Origin: Natronobiforma cellulositropha
Lineage (GTDB): Archaea > Halobacteriota > Halobacteria > Halobacteriales > Natrialbaceae
Length of the DNA: 64,000 nt
Direction of reading: 5' to 3'
Assembly: GCF_025629245.1 (NCBI RefSeq)
Contig: NZ_JANZXN010000022.1
Location: 10,664-74,663 of the forward strand
In this document: piece after piece, positions 9,408-16,630 of the stretch
Layout: every line of letters begins with the position of its first letter
Position numbering within the stretch: position 1 is the stretch's first letter
Position numbers and translations under genes: made by a program
The notes under the pieces: generated by a model
Told to the model about the DNA's origin: nothing
Database searches by the model: none
The model's input: only the letters and a program-made list of their open reading frames with translations

Positions 9408-9992
9408 ATGGATCAGGACTCACCCGCAGAACGGACGCTCGAGACGGAACTGTTCGGCAAACCGGTCAGCTTCGGCTACTCCGAAACCTGGCTCGGCTAC
9501 TCGATGGTCGGTCTGCGCCTGCTCATGGCCTGGGTCTTCCTCCAGGCGGGACTCTCGAAGCTGGCGAGCGAGGGCTGGACGAACCCCGGCGGCTGGTCAG
9601 CGGAGGGCTTCCTGGTCCACGGAGTCAACGAGACGAACCCCTTCAGCGGCCTGTTCGCGTTCTTCACTGACCACCTCTGGCTGGTCGAGCCGATGGTGAT
9701 GTACGGCCAGATCGCGATCGGGCTGGCGCTCCTCTTCGGCGTCTTCTTCCGGTTCGCCGCCCTCTGTGGCGGTCTCCAGATGCTCCTGTTCTGGCTCGGT
9801 GCCTTCGAGGGCGGGTTCGCCGCAGGTCTCCCCATCGCCCACGGCTACGTCTTCGACAGTTCGTTCGTCTACATGGTCCTGCTGTTCGGTCTGGGCGCGT
9901 GGGGCGCTGGCCGCCTGCTCGGTCTCGACGCCAGACTCGAACAGAGCGAGATCGTCCAGATGAACCCACAGCTTCGCTACCTCCTGGGCTAA
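9408..9992 (+). CDS. DoxX family membrane protein
   Basis: A 194-residue protein with four hydrophobic helices. The N-terminal cytoplasmic part reads into 'GLRLLMAWVFLQAGLSKL', the hallmark of the DoxX/TQO small subunit fold, where a helix ends in a conserved 'G..K' motif. A second conserved element is 'MVMYGQIAIGLALLFG', with further helices near 115-135 and 145-170. The family includes the quinone-interacting subunit of thiosulfate:quinone oxidoreductase and many proteins of unknown redox role. The ATG at 9408 is preceded by AT-rich 'TATTATC'. It is followed convergently, three bases on, by the helicase gene, leaving no room for a separate terminator. Confidence 0.85.
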   Translation: MDQDSPAERTLETELFGKPVSFGYSETWLGYSMVGLRLLMAWVFLQAGLSKLASEGWTNPGGWSAEGFLVHGVNETNPFSGLFAFFTDHLWLVEPMVMYGQIAIGLALLFGVFFRFAALCGGLQMLLFWLGAFEGGFAAGLPIAHGYVFDSSFVYMVLLFGLGAWGAGRLLGLDARLEQSEIVQMNPQLRYLLG

Positions 9993-9995
9993 GGT

Positions 9996-12395
9996 TCAAC
10001 GCCCCTCGAGCGTCCGCTCGAAGCGCTCGAGACCGACGCCCAACATGTCGGGACTGACCGGCTGGAACTCCGCGCGCTCGTCCTCGGGGAGGTAGCCACG
10101 GACTGAATCCCAGCTATCCCGTGCGTAGCGCTCGTCGAGCAGGAGCCGGATGCCGACGTCCGCCTCGCTACGGATCACCCGACCGACCGCCTGGCGCGCT
10201 TTTCTGACCGCTGGAACCGTCAGCGCGTACTCGAAGCCGTTTCCGAAGGCGTCGTCGTAGGCCCGCCTGACCGCCTGCGTCAGCGGACTCGCCGTGTTGA
10301 CGATGGGGACGCCACAGACGACCGCCGCCGAGAGGCGATCCCCACCGTAGTCGACCCCCTCGGTGAGCGTCCCGCGTAGACTCGTCACCAGCACCTTTCC
10401 CTCGCCGGCGAAGAAGGCGTCTTTCAGCGACTCGGTGGTCTCGTCGTCGCTCGAGGCGTCGAGCAACACCGTCTTCTCGTCTGCGAGGCGCTCCTCGAGA
10501 ACACCCGCCGCCCACGTTGCCTCGCCGTAACTCGGCATGCCGACCAGCACGTTACCGGGCAGGCGCGCGATTCGCACGAGCGCGTCGGCGTAGTGTGCTC
10601 TGGTCGGCGTCGACTCGTCGGGCCGTCCCCGGTTCTCGTAGGTGAACTTCGGCGCGGCGACCGCGAAGCTCTCGCGGTTCTCGTCGGGAAAGTGTAAGCC
10701 ATAGCGGCGCTCGAGGACGGGACGCCCCTCACCCTCGAGATACGAGAGACCGGTCACGTCGGTGAAGACGTCGATCGGTTCCAGGGTCGCGCTCATCAGA
10801 ATACCGCCGCCGAAGCGGGCCAGACGCGAGCCGATGGCGTCGCTCGGGACGCAGTTGTGCAGCGCGAGTCGCGCCGAATACGCCCGCCGCCAGGTGTCGC
10901 CGGGTTCGGTCTCGTTCCAGGTCCGCTCGAGTTCGATCTCGCGGAAGTACTCGGTGTGATTCTGGCGGTACCACTCGCCGAGGACGCGTCCGACGGCGGG
11001 CGCCGCCCGCGTGCGCTCTTCGTCTTCTGCCTCGTTGAGGATGCGGGCGACGACCGCGCCGACCGACTCGGCGCGCACCCAGCGGGCGTCGCTGAACCCC
11101 TCGCGGGTCGCCCACTCGCTGAGTTCGTCCTCGCCCGGCACCGCCGGGTCCCGGAGCGGAATCTCGTCGTCCCGGAGGTCCCGAAGCCGGGCGCGCCAGC
11201 CCGGCTGTGTGCGCTCGAGGTGAGCGCGAACCCGCCGGTCGAGTTCCTCGCGCACCGCCCGGAGGAAGCTCCGGGTCGCCTCGATCTCCTCGAGCGAGAC
11301 GTCGGTCGCGTTCAACTCGGCGCGAACCAGGTCGGCGTCGGCGGTCTTCGACCCGCCTTCTGTGCGTCTCCCCTCGCGTTCGGCGCGAACCGGCTGGAGC
11401 ACCCGCGTGAGTTCGGTCTCGGCGTCCCGGAGGGTGGCGTCTGCGACCCGCTCGCTCACCAGACTCCGCACGCGAGGCTCGAGCATGTGCGCCTCGTCGC
11501 AGACGACGAACGTCGACTCGTCGAGCAACGCGCCCGTGAAGACGGCGACGGTCGTCGGGTCGAAGGCGTGGTAGTAGTTGCCGATGACGACCTCGACGTG
11601 GCCGAGCGCCGCCCCCATCACCGAGTGCGGACAGGTGCCGTGGCGAACCGAGCGGGCGACGAGTTCGTCGGCCGTCAGCAAGCCGTGCTGGGTGAGGTCG
11701 AACGGAATCGCCTCGGCGGGGTCGCCCTCGCCCTCCTCAGGCAGGTCCGCGAGGTACTGCGCGTAGAAGGGGCAGAACTCGACCTCGCTCCCGGCCGGGC
11801 CGCCGTCGCTGTAGGCGGGCATCTCGGGCGGGTAGGCGGCCGTCTCGTCGGCGGTCTCGAGAAACCGCCCCCCGGAGCCGTCGTCGCCGCTGTCGGCCAG
11901 CCCGATCTGCTGGCTGCGCGCGCTGGCGGTCAGCGCCGCCGCGGTGGTCGGGCCGCCCTCGCCGGTCAGGTCGCGGGTTCGCTCGCGCAGCGTCTCACAG
12001 CGGTCGTAGACGGTCGCGTCGTCGAACCCGGCCAGGTGTTCGCGGTTGTACGGACAGACGTCGGCCTTCCCGACGAGCGTCAGCCCCGACACCGGCTGGT
12101 GCTCGTCGGGCAGGTTCGCGTTGATCGTCTCGAGGTCTGCTTCGAACTGGCGCAGCTGCTGTTTGACGCTCGTGAGGACGAACACCCGCTCGAAGTCCGT
12201 CTCCGGGTCACGCACGAGGTCGATGCCCGCCGTCAGGGCGATCATCGTCTTCCCCGTCCCGCAGGCCCCCTCGAGCGCGAGGAAGCCGCCGTCTCGAGCG
12301 GTTTCGATGGCCGTCTCGATGCCGTCGACCTGCTCGTCGTAAGGGGTCTCGTGGCCGAAGACGGCGCGCCAGTTCGACATTGTCTCCGTACTCAT
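9996..12395 (-). CDS. XPD/Rad3-family ATP-dependent DNA helicase
   Basis: A 799-residue superfamily 2 helicase. Visible motifs in order: Walker A GACGTGKT (near 42-49), DEAH box VVCDEAHML (near 300), motif III/IV region 'GGILMSATLEP', motif V 'TSLRGTLTEGVDYGGDRL', and motif VI 'QAVGRVIRSEADVGIRLLLD'. Cysteines at about 114 (DVCPYN), 132 (DRCETL), 206 (FCPFY) and 253 (GTCPHS) are placed as expected for the iron-sulfur domain of the XPD/DinG class. These helicases unwind 5'-3' and act in repair of damaged DNA. A second in-frame ATG (12380) might be the true start. The gene faces away from the adjacent zinc-protein gene. Confidence 0.9.
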   Translation of the reverse strand: MSTETMSNWRAVFGHETPYDEQVDGIETAIETARDGGFLALEGACGTGKTMIALTAGIDLVRDPETDFERVFVLTSVKQQLRQFEADLETINANLPDEHQPVSGLTLVGKADVCPYNREHLAGFDDATVYDRCETLRERTRDLTGEGGPTTAAALTASARSQQIGLADSGDDGSGGRFLETADETAAYPPEMPAYSDGGPAGSEVEFCPFYAQYLADLPEEGEGDPAEAIPFDLTQHGLLTADELVARSVRHGTCPHSVMGAALGHVEVVIGNYYHAFDPTTVAVFTGALLDESTFVVCDEAHMLEPRVRSLVSERVADATLRDAETELTRVLQPVRAEREGRRTEGGSKTADADLVRAELNATDVSLEEIEATRSFLRAVREELDRRVRAHLERTQPGWRARLRDLRDDEIPLRDPAVPGEDELSEWATREGFSDARWVRAESVGAVVARILNEAEDEERTRAAPAVGRVLGEWYRQNHTEYFREIELERTWNETEPGDTWRRAYSARLALHNCVPSDAIGSRLARFGGGILMSATLEPIDVFTDVTGLSYLEGEGRPVLERRYGLHFPDENRESFAVAAPKFTYENRGRPDESTPTRAHYADALVRIARLPGNVLVGMPSYGEATWAAGVLEERLADEKTVLLDASSDDETTESLKDAFFAGEGKVLVTSLRGTLTEGVDYGGDRLSAAVVCGVPIVNTASPLTQAVRRAYDDAFGNGFEYALTVPAVRKARQAVGRVIRSEADVGIRLLLDERYARDSWDSVRGYLPEDERAEFQPVSPDMLGVGLERFERTLEGR

Positions 12396-12557
12396 CGTCG
12401 CTCGCTCATAGGGTTGGCGGAGCCTGGTCCGGGATGGTATATAAATTCTCGAGCGGGTGAGAGGCTGGCGTGTCGGGGCCGACTCGAGCGGTCGTGAGCC
12501 TCCCGGCTGAGGGACCGTCGCGTAGCCGACGAGGTCCCACCCTGGTGTGAACCGTTC

Positions 12558-12722
12558 TCAGCCTCGGAGGTTCTTCGCCTCCTCCTGCGTGACGAAACAG
12601 CCACAGGACGCTTTGATCGTGTACGGTCCCGTCGCCGTCACCCCGACGACGACGCTCTCGCAGTGGGGACAGCGCGGCGGGTTCCACTCCTCGCCGCCCC
12701 AGCGGGCGTACTCCTCGCTCAT
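12558..12722 (-). CDS. 54-residue zinc-binding protein, copy A
   Basis: A small protein with 'RCPHCES' and 'SCGCF', giving a C-x2-C ... C-x-C set able to hold one zinc. It begins MSEEYARWGGEEWNPPRCPHC and ends near 'TQEEAKNLRG'. It is 41 of 54 residues identical to the protein at 58321-58485, with the cysteine core and 'VVVGVTATG' invariant. Both genes are preceded by the same conserved structured DNA element, so the pair is a duplicated locus. Function is unknown; haloarchaea encode many one-domain zinc-finger microproteins, some affecting stress and biofilm phenotypes. The high conservation and matching upstream element are the main reasons to accept this short frame. Confidence 0.85.
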   Translation of the reverse strand: MSEEYARWGGEEWNPPRCPHCESVVVGVTATGPYTIKASCGCFVTQEEAKNLRG

Positions 12723-12800
12723 CGCCGTCCTCCGCGGGTCCGAGACGGGTGGGCGGGGATGTGCGCCGCTCGAGTGAGGGCGTTGTAACTCCGAGAATCG

Positions 12801-12960
12801 GCGTTTCGCGGTCTGTACGGTGCGTTTGCGAGCGTTTTAAGGTCGCGTGGTTGGTACTGAGTCATGGCTTCAGATCCGTTGCGGATGGAAGCCACGCCTC
12901 GGGTGCTGCTACACCCGGGGTACTTCAACGCGTACCCGCATTCTGGATGACGTGGCTTCC
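12801..12960 (-). ncRNA. Conserved structured element upstream of zinc protein, copy A
   Basis: Reading the minus strand from 12960, GGAAGCCACG pairs with CGTGGCTTCC about 60 bases on. Between them lie hairpins GGGTAC/GTACCC and CGGGTG/CACCCG. Then ATCCG-CAA-CGGAT follows and a conserved GAAGCCATGACTC strand, then a TTAAAA box near 12835. Copy B (58083-58251) keeps every helix but changes paired bases together: GGGCAC/GTGCCC and AACCC/GGGTT. That is covariation, seen directly. Whether it is a free RNA, an mRNA leader element or a DNA hairpin site is inference; transcription direction is not certain because the TTTTAA box could drive either strand. Confidence 0.6.
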
Positions 12961-13053
12961 GTGAGCGTGTTGTCCACCGATTGACTTATAGCTACTGGAT
13001 ATTGTCTCGGGCGACGGTATTCGACGGTGTCGGGACCGCTCGAGAGACCGGGA

Positions 13054-13079
13054 GTTTCGACTGGAACCGGAGGGTGGCC
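13054..13079 (+). other. ORB-like site (weak)
   Basis: GTTTCGACTGGAACCGGAGG followed by GTGG resembles the origin recognition boxes found around orc1 (compare 22821). It lies in the spacer before the DUF1684 gene, 10 kb from the origin, and may be chance or a dispersed Orc1 site. Confidence 0.35.
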
Positions 13080-13150
13080 GGACGAGCAGGACTGCCTCGA
13101 GCGCGCCGACGGATCACAATACACTCGAGTCTCGCACCCGAAGCCCGACT

Positions 13151-13726
13151 ATGACAGACGCGTTCGACGCGGAGCGCTGGCGGGCGGAACTCGAGGCGAA
13201 ACGCACCGAGAAAGACGAGTTCTTCGCCGAGCACCCCCAGTCGCCGGTTCCGCCCGGGGAGCGCGAGGAGTTCGAGGGGGTGGCGTACTTCGAACCGGAC
13301 CCGGCCTACCGGGTGAGCGCGGCCGTCGACCGCGACGTCGACCCCGAGGAACCGGTGTTGATGGAGACGACCGCGGGGCGAGAGGTCCGCTACGTCAGGG
13401 CGTCGAGACTCGCCTTCGAAGTGCCCTCGAGCACCGGCGAGCGGCGCTCGCTGACGCTCACCGCCTACCACCAGGACGAGCGCGACCGCACGCTGTTCGT
13501 CCCGTTTCGCGACAAGACGACGGGCCAGCAGACCTACGCGGGCGGGCGCTACATGGAACTCACCGTCGAGGGCGACCTGACGGACGGCGCGGAACTCGTC
13601 CTCGATTTCAACCTGGCGTACACGCCCTTCTGTGCCTACAGCGAGACGTTCGACTGCCCGCTCCCGCCGGAGGAGAACTGGCTCGAAGTCGCAATTGCCG
13701 CGGGTGAACGCCTCGAGCGAGCGTGA
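13151..13726 (+). CDS. DUF1684 domain protein
   Basis: A 191-residue soluble protein. The N-terminal helix 'WRAELEAKRTEKDEFFAEHPQSP' (shown by ends WRAELEAKRTEKD and EHPQSP) and the C-terminal 'DFNLAYTPFCAYSETFDCPLPP' signature (NLAYTPFCAYS, CPLPP) identify DUF1684. The family has a conserved beta-rich core with PFRDKTTGQQTYAGGRYM, and its members often stand alone and are of unknown biochemical function; the 'NPYCAYS'-type motif is their hallmark. It has no signal peptide, so it is probably cytoplasmic. The ATG at 13151 sits shortly after an AT-poor spacer. Neighbours (a zinc-protein locus and a second zinc microprotein) do not suggest a pathway. Confidence 0.88.
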   Translation: MTDAFDAERWRAELEAKRTEKDEFFAEHPQSPVPPGEREEFEGVAYFEPDPAYRVSAAVDRDVDPEEPVLMETTAGREVRYVRASRLAFEVPSSTGERRSLTLTAYHQDERDRTLFVPFRDKTTGQQTYAGGRYMELTVEGDLTDGAELVLDFNLAYTPFCAYSETFDCPLPPEENWLEVAIAAGERLERA

Positions 13727-13863
13727 GGAGACCACGGCGCGGAGAGAGAGAGTCTGGGCGCGAAGAGAGAATCTGGGCGCAGGGTCGGGAGACACGGGGC
13801 GTGACGGCCGCGTATTAGGGATATGAGGACGTATCTAGTCTCGAGATTGTGCTGCATGCTAGC

Positions 13864-13869
13864 TTTATA
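13864..13869 (+). promoter_or_regulatory. TATA box of the 42-residue zinc protein
   Basis: TTTATA lies 24-29 bases before the ATG at 13893, the spacing that gives a leaderless haloarchaeal transcript. This supports the short downstream frame as a real gene. Confidence 0.6.
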
Positions 13870-13892
13870 CACCATCAGCGAGAGAGTTGGGT

Positions 13893-14021
13893 ATGGTTTC
13901 ACACACCAAGCGATCGGCCCAGACCTACACCTGCCCCGAGTGTACGGGGAAGCTCATCGTCTCGAGTGTCACCACAGAGTGTTCGGACTGCACGTACATC
14001 CCAGGCTACGGAGCGAGGTGA
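13893..14021 (+). CDS. 42-residue double CxxC zinc-ribbon microprotein
   Basis: The frame encodes MVSHTKRSAQTYTCPEC ... TECSDCTYIPGYGAR. Two C-x2-C pairs separated by 14 residues form a zinc ribbon that takes up most of the protein. A TATA box sits at leaderless spacing upstream. The protein has a basic start and no signal peptide, so it is probably a cytoplasmic zinc ribbon that binds nucleic acid or protein. It resembles the 'CPECxGxL..D...GE..C..CG' ribbon seen at the N-terminus of TFB, but no other domain is attached. No neighbour is co-directional and close, so its role is unknown. Confidence 0.75.
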   Translation: MVSHTKRSAQTYTCPECTGKLIVSSVTTECSDCTYIPGYGAR

Positions 14022-14141
14022 GCCTCGAGGAACGAACCCGCTCACGTCGTCGGTCCATACACCCTTTTTCGCGCAGTGTGCAGTCGGCTGTGAGTCACGG
14101 AGCCGCCGAGCCCCGAGTCGATACAGCGGCACCGAGGGGGT

Positions 14142-14165
14142 CTCGAGTGGAAATAGAGGGGTTAG
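14142..14165 (+). other. ORB-like site (weak)
   Basis: CTCGAGTGGAAATAGAGGGG matches the form of the box before orc1 (CCAGTCGAAATAGAGGGG at 23728). It lies between the stop of the 42-residue gene and the convergent methyltransferase. Confidence 0.4.
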
Positions 14166-14842
14166 CGGCTCACACCGACGGTGAGTAAGGTGCCGAGTTC
14201 GCGGTAGCGTTCGACCATCGCCTCGCGCGTCTCCCACTCGTCGGTCGGGAACGCCGCGGCGTCGGGAATCTCGGTCTCGCGGTCCGGGACGTTGTCCTGT
14301 TCGGCGACGGCGAGACCGGCGTCGCGAAACGCTTCGCGGTACTCCTCGCGGCTCCAGCGGGTCATCTCGACGGAGATGAACTCCTGCCAGCCGTGGGAGT
14401 GGACGTTCTCCTCGTAGTAGTTGACCGCACAGTAGAGGGTGCCTCCGGGGCGGAGGATACGGGCGATTTCGCGCAGCGTCCGGTGGGGGTCGCGCGCGTA
14501 GTAGAACGCTTCCATCGTCCAGACGTGGTCGACCGAGTCGGTCGCGAACGGCAGCGTATCGAAGTCGCCGACGACGTAGTCGATTCGCGGGTCGTCGGTG
14601 TAGCCCGCGGCGTTTCGCGCCATCTCGGGCGAGCCGTCGAGACCGACGACCCGCCCCGCCTCGTAAGTCTCACAGAGCGCCCGCCCGGCGTAGCCGCTGC
14701 CACAGCCCAGATCGAGGACCGTCTCACCGGCTTCGACCGGCATCCGCGCGAGCGCGTGTTTCGCCGTGTGCCAGTGGCGCGCTTCCATACCTTTGTCTCG
14801 ACCGTCGGCCGCCCAGGCGTCGAACTCCTCGCGAACGCTCAT
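14162..14842 (-). CDS. Class I SAM-dependent methyltransferase
   Basis: A 226-residue enzyme. Motif I is 'VLDLGCGSGYAGRAL' (near 50-60), the acidic end of strand 2 is 'VVGLDGSPEM', motif II region is 'YVVGDFDTLPFATDSVDHVW' and post-II is 'LRPGGTLYCAVNYYEEN', a UbiE/type-11 arrangement. The substrate cannot be told; the family includes quinone, sterol and small-molecule methylases. The open frame extends to 14917, but the ATG at 14842 (MSVREEFDAW) fits the family N-terminus. It is transcribed divergently from the iron-binding lipoprotein gene, and the intergenic region contains three iron-repressor-like palindromes, so it may be part of the same regulon. Confidence 0.85.
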   Translation of the reverse strand: MSVREEFDAWAADGRDKGMEARHWHTAKHALARMPVEAGETVLDLGCGSGYAGRALCETYEAGRVVGLDGSPEMARNAAGYTDDPRIDYVVGDFDTLPFATDSVDHVWTMEAFYYARDPHRTLREIARILRPGGTLYCAVNYYEENVHSHGWQEFISVEMTRWSREEYREAFRDAGLAVAEQDNVPDRETEIPDAAAFPTDEWETREAMVERYRELGTLLTVGVSR

Positions 14843-14936
14843 CTCGAGTGAACCGTATGCTGGGCCGAGTAAAACACCTTCGTGCGCGCCCCGGTACTCG
14901 CGCGGGACGGAGCCCACACCACGGATCGGTAGATTC

Positions 14937-14952
14937 TTTAGGGTAGCCTAAA
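14937..14952. promoter_or_regulatory. DtxR/SirR-type operator 1
   Basis: TTTAGGGTAGCCTAAA has TTTAGG/CCTAAA arms of a DtxR-family iron repressor box. It lies nearer the methyltransferase start. Confidence 0.6.
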
Positions 14953-14969
14953 TTAACTCGAGTGAAGGG

Positions 14970-14985
14970 TTTAGGTCGGCCGAAA
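14970..14985. promoter_or_regulatory. DtxR/SirR-type operator 2 (imperfect)
   Basis: TTTAGGTCGGCCGAAA keeps the left arm and half of the right arm of the operators at 14937 and 15077. Confidence 0.45.
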
Positions 14986-15076
14986 ATCCGTGGGCATCGG
15001 AGGCAGGCCGACGACGAGCGATGGCTATCTTCCCCCTTCACCCACTTCTGGCGCGTGAGATCGCAAGCTATATGTG

Positions 15077-15094
15077 TTTTAGGTCGACCTAAAA
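15077..15094. promoter_or_regulatory. DtxR/SirR-type operator 3, perfect palindrome
   Basis: TTTTAGGTCGACCTAAAA is an 18-base perfect palindrome. It lies directly after a TATA box (CTATATG, about 15069-15075) and before the ATG at 15101, so a bound repressor would block the start of a leaderless transcript. The arms match the DtxR/IdeR class. Confidence 0.72.
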
Positions 15095-15100
15095 CTAGAC

Positions 15101-16333
15101 ATGGCAACACCAGACGGGACAGACACGGACCGTTTCACAACCGACCGCCGACAGTTTCTGCTCGCCTCGAGCGCTTCGGTCGCTGGCGTGGTAGGACTGG
15201 CAGGCTGTACGAGCGGCGGCGACGACGATGACCACGGTGGCGACGATCACAGTCACGACGACGACCACAGTCACGACGACGATGACGGCTCCTCGAGCGT
15301 CACTGCCGTCGCAGACGCACAGCCGATGGCGAGTCCGGTCGGATCGACGGCAGTGAACTGGGACGACCTGGGCGACCTGGAGGGGGAGATCACCATCTAC
15401 TCGGGCCGGACGCGCGATCAGATCGATCCCGTGTTCGAGGCGCTCGAAGACCACTACGACGGACTCACGCTCAACGTCTTCTACGACGACAACGACGTCT
15501 ACGTGAACCAGCTCATCCAGGAGGGTGACGCGACGCCCGCCGACCTGATGTACTCACAGGACCCCGGCGCACTCAACGAACTGAACAACAACGGTATTCT
15601 CCAGCCGCTTCCCGAGGACGTGATCGACGCCGTCCCCAGCAGCTACCGCCACCCAGACGGTGACTGGACCGGTGTGACCGGCCGTGTCCGCTCGATTCAG
15701 TACAACAGCGAGCGGTGGGACGGCGACGCCGACGACCTCCCGACCGACATCATGGAGTTCGCCACCGACGAGCGCTTCCAGGGCATCATCTCGACGCGAC
15801 CCAACTCGGGGACGTTCCGTGGGTTCATCCAGGCGATGGTCGAACTCGAGGGCGAAGAAGCGACCCGCGAGTGGGTCCGGGCGATGGTCGAAGACCAGGA
15901 CGCACAGCTCTTTTCGGGCGGCACCAGCCAGGCTGTCGCCGTCAACCAGGGCGGTGACGACGACCCGATCGTCGGACTCGGAAACAGCTACTACGCCGCA
16001 CGAATCCTCAACGAGGACCCCGACGCACCGATCAGGACTGCCTACACGGTCAACGACGCGGGCTGTCTGTTCAGCGTCGCTGGCGTCGGCGTGATGAACG
16101 AGGTCGACGATCCGGAACTCGTCGCGGAGTTCATCAGACACCTCATCGCCGAAGAGGGCCAGGAGTTCATGATGGACGCCAACGGCGAGTACCCGGTCGT
16201 CGAAGGCATCGACTACGTCGGACCACTGCCCGACCTCGAGGACATCCAGCCGCCGGAGTTCGACCTGAGCAACTTCGACATGGATCTCCAGGACGCACAG
16301 AACCTCCTCAACGAGGAGGGAATGACCGTCTGA
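15101..16333 (+). CDS. Iron(III) ABC transporter substrate-binding lipoprotein
   Basis: A 410-residue lipoprotein. The N-terminus has a Tat motif (DRRQFLLASS) and a lipobox ending in LAGC near residue 37. It is followed by a linker in which runs of Asp alternate with His (DDHSHDDDHSHDDDD), unlike a normal acidic halophilic linker and suited to holding metal. The mature domain is of the FbpA/FutA class: 'ITIYSGRTRDQIDPVFEA', 'ADLMYSQDPGALNEL' and 'RPNSGTFRGFIQAM'. A triple set of DtxR-type palindromes controls the promoter, which supports iron (or manganese) as the ligand. The permease gene follows after 297 bases; no ATPase gene is present. Confidence 0.88.
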   Translation: MATPDGTDTDRFTTDRRQFLLASSASVAGVVGLAGCTSGGDDDDHGGDDHSHDDDHSHDDDDGSSSVTAVADAQPMASPVGSTAVNWDDLGDLEGEITIYSGRTRDQIDPVFEALEDHYDGLTLNVFYDDNDVYVNQLIQEGDATPADLMYSQDPGALNELNNNGILQPLPEDVIDAVPSSYRHPDGDWTGVTGRVRSIQYNSERWDGDADDLPTDIMEFATDERFQGIISTRPNSGTFRGFIQAMVELEGEEATREWVRAMVEDQDAQLFSGGTSQAVAVNQGGDDDPIVGLGNSYYAARILNEDPDAPIRTAYTVNDAGCLFSVAGVGVMNEVDDPELVAEFIRHLIAEEGQEFMMDANGEYPVVEGIDYVGPLPDLEDIQPPEFDLSNFDMDLQDAQNLLNEEGMTV

Positions 16334-16630
16334 GGACACCGGGAAGACACCACTCGAGTGCTCATCGCCGAGCAGACACTACTCGAGTGCTCGCCTGTGA
16401 ACTACCTGCGCGCTCGTCGCTGCGTGGATCCATCCGCACGAGCATTCAGGAGTACTTTTCGTCCTCGAGAAATAACCCACCTCGCAACGACGGGGCGGCG
16501 GAGCGGGAGACCACCGTACGCGCTGTGTGACGGCTGAGCACCAGAGTTCCAGTTCGACGGCCGACCGCGATCCGCTGGGGTCGGCCGGTCTTCCGCCACC
16601 CCTGCCAGGAAACCGTTGGGTCTCTGTCCA

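Noticed and set aside
10857-12497. Long open frame antisense to the helicase gene
   Set aside because: It is Arg/Val-rich with no domain and mirrors the codon bias of the helicase on the other strand.
12719-12928. Small open frame beginning MTQYQPRDLK upstream of zinc protein A, with a similar frame in copy B
   Set aside because: The first 21 residues look conserved, but substitutions are not biased to third positions, the frames relate differently to the downstream ATG, and the conserved DNA extends upstream as covarying hairpins. Structure, not coding, explains it.
16334-16630. Missing ATPase fragment between the iron-binding protein and permease genes
   Set aside because: The 297-base gap shows no Walker motifs in any frame and no long frame consistent with a decayed ATPase.
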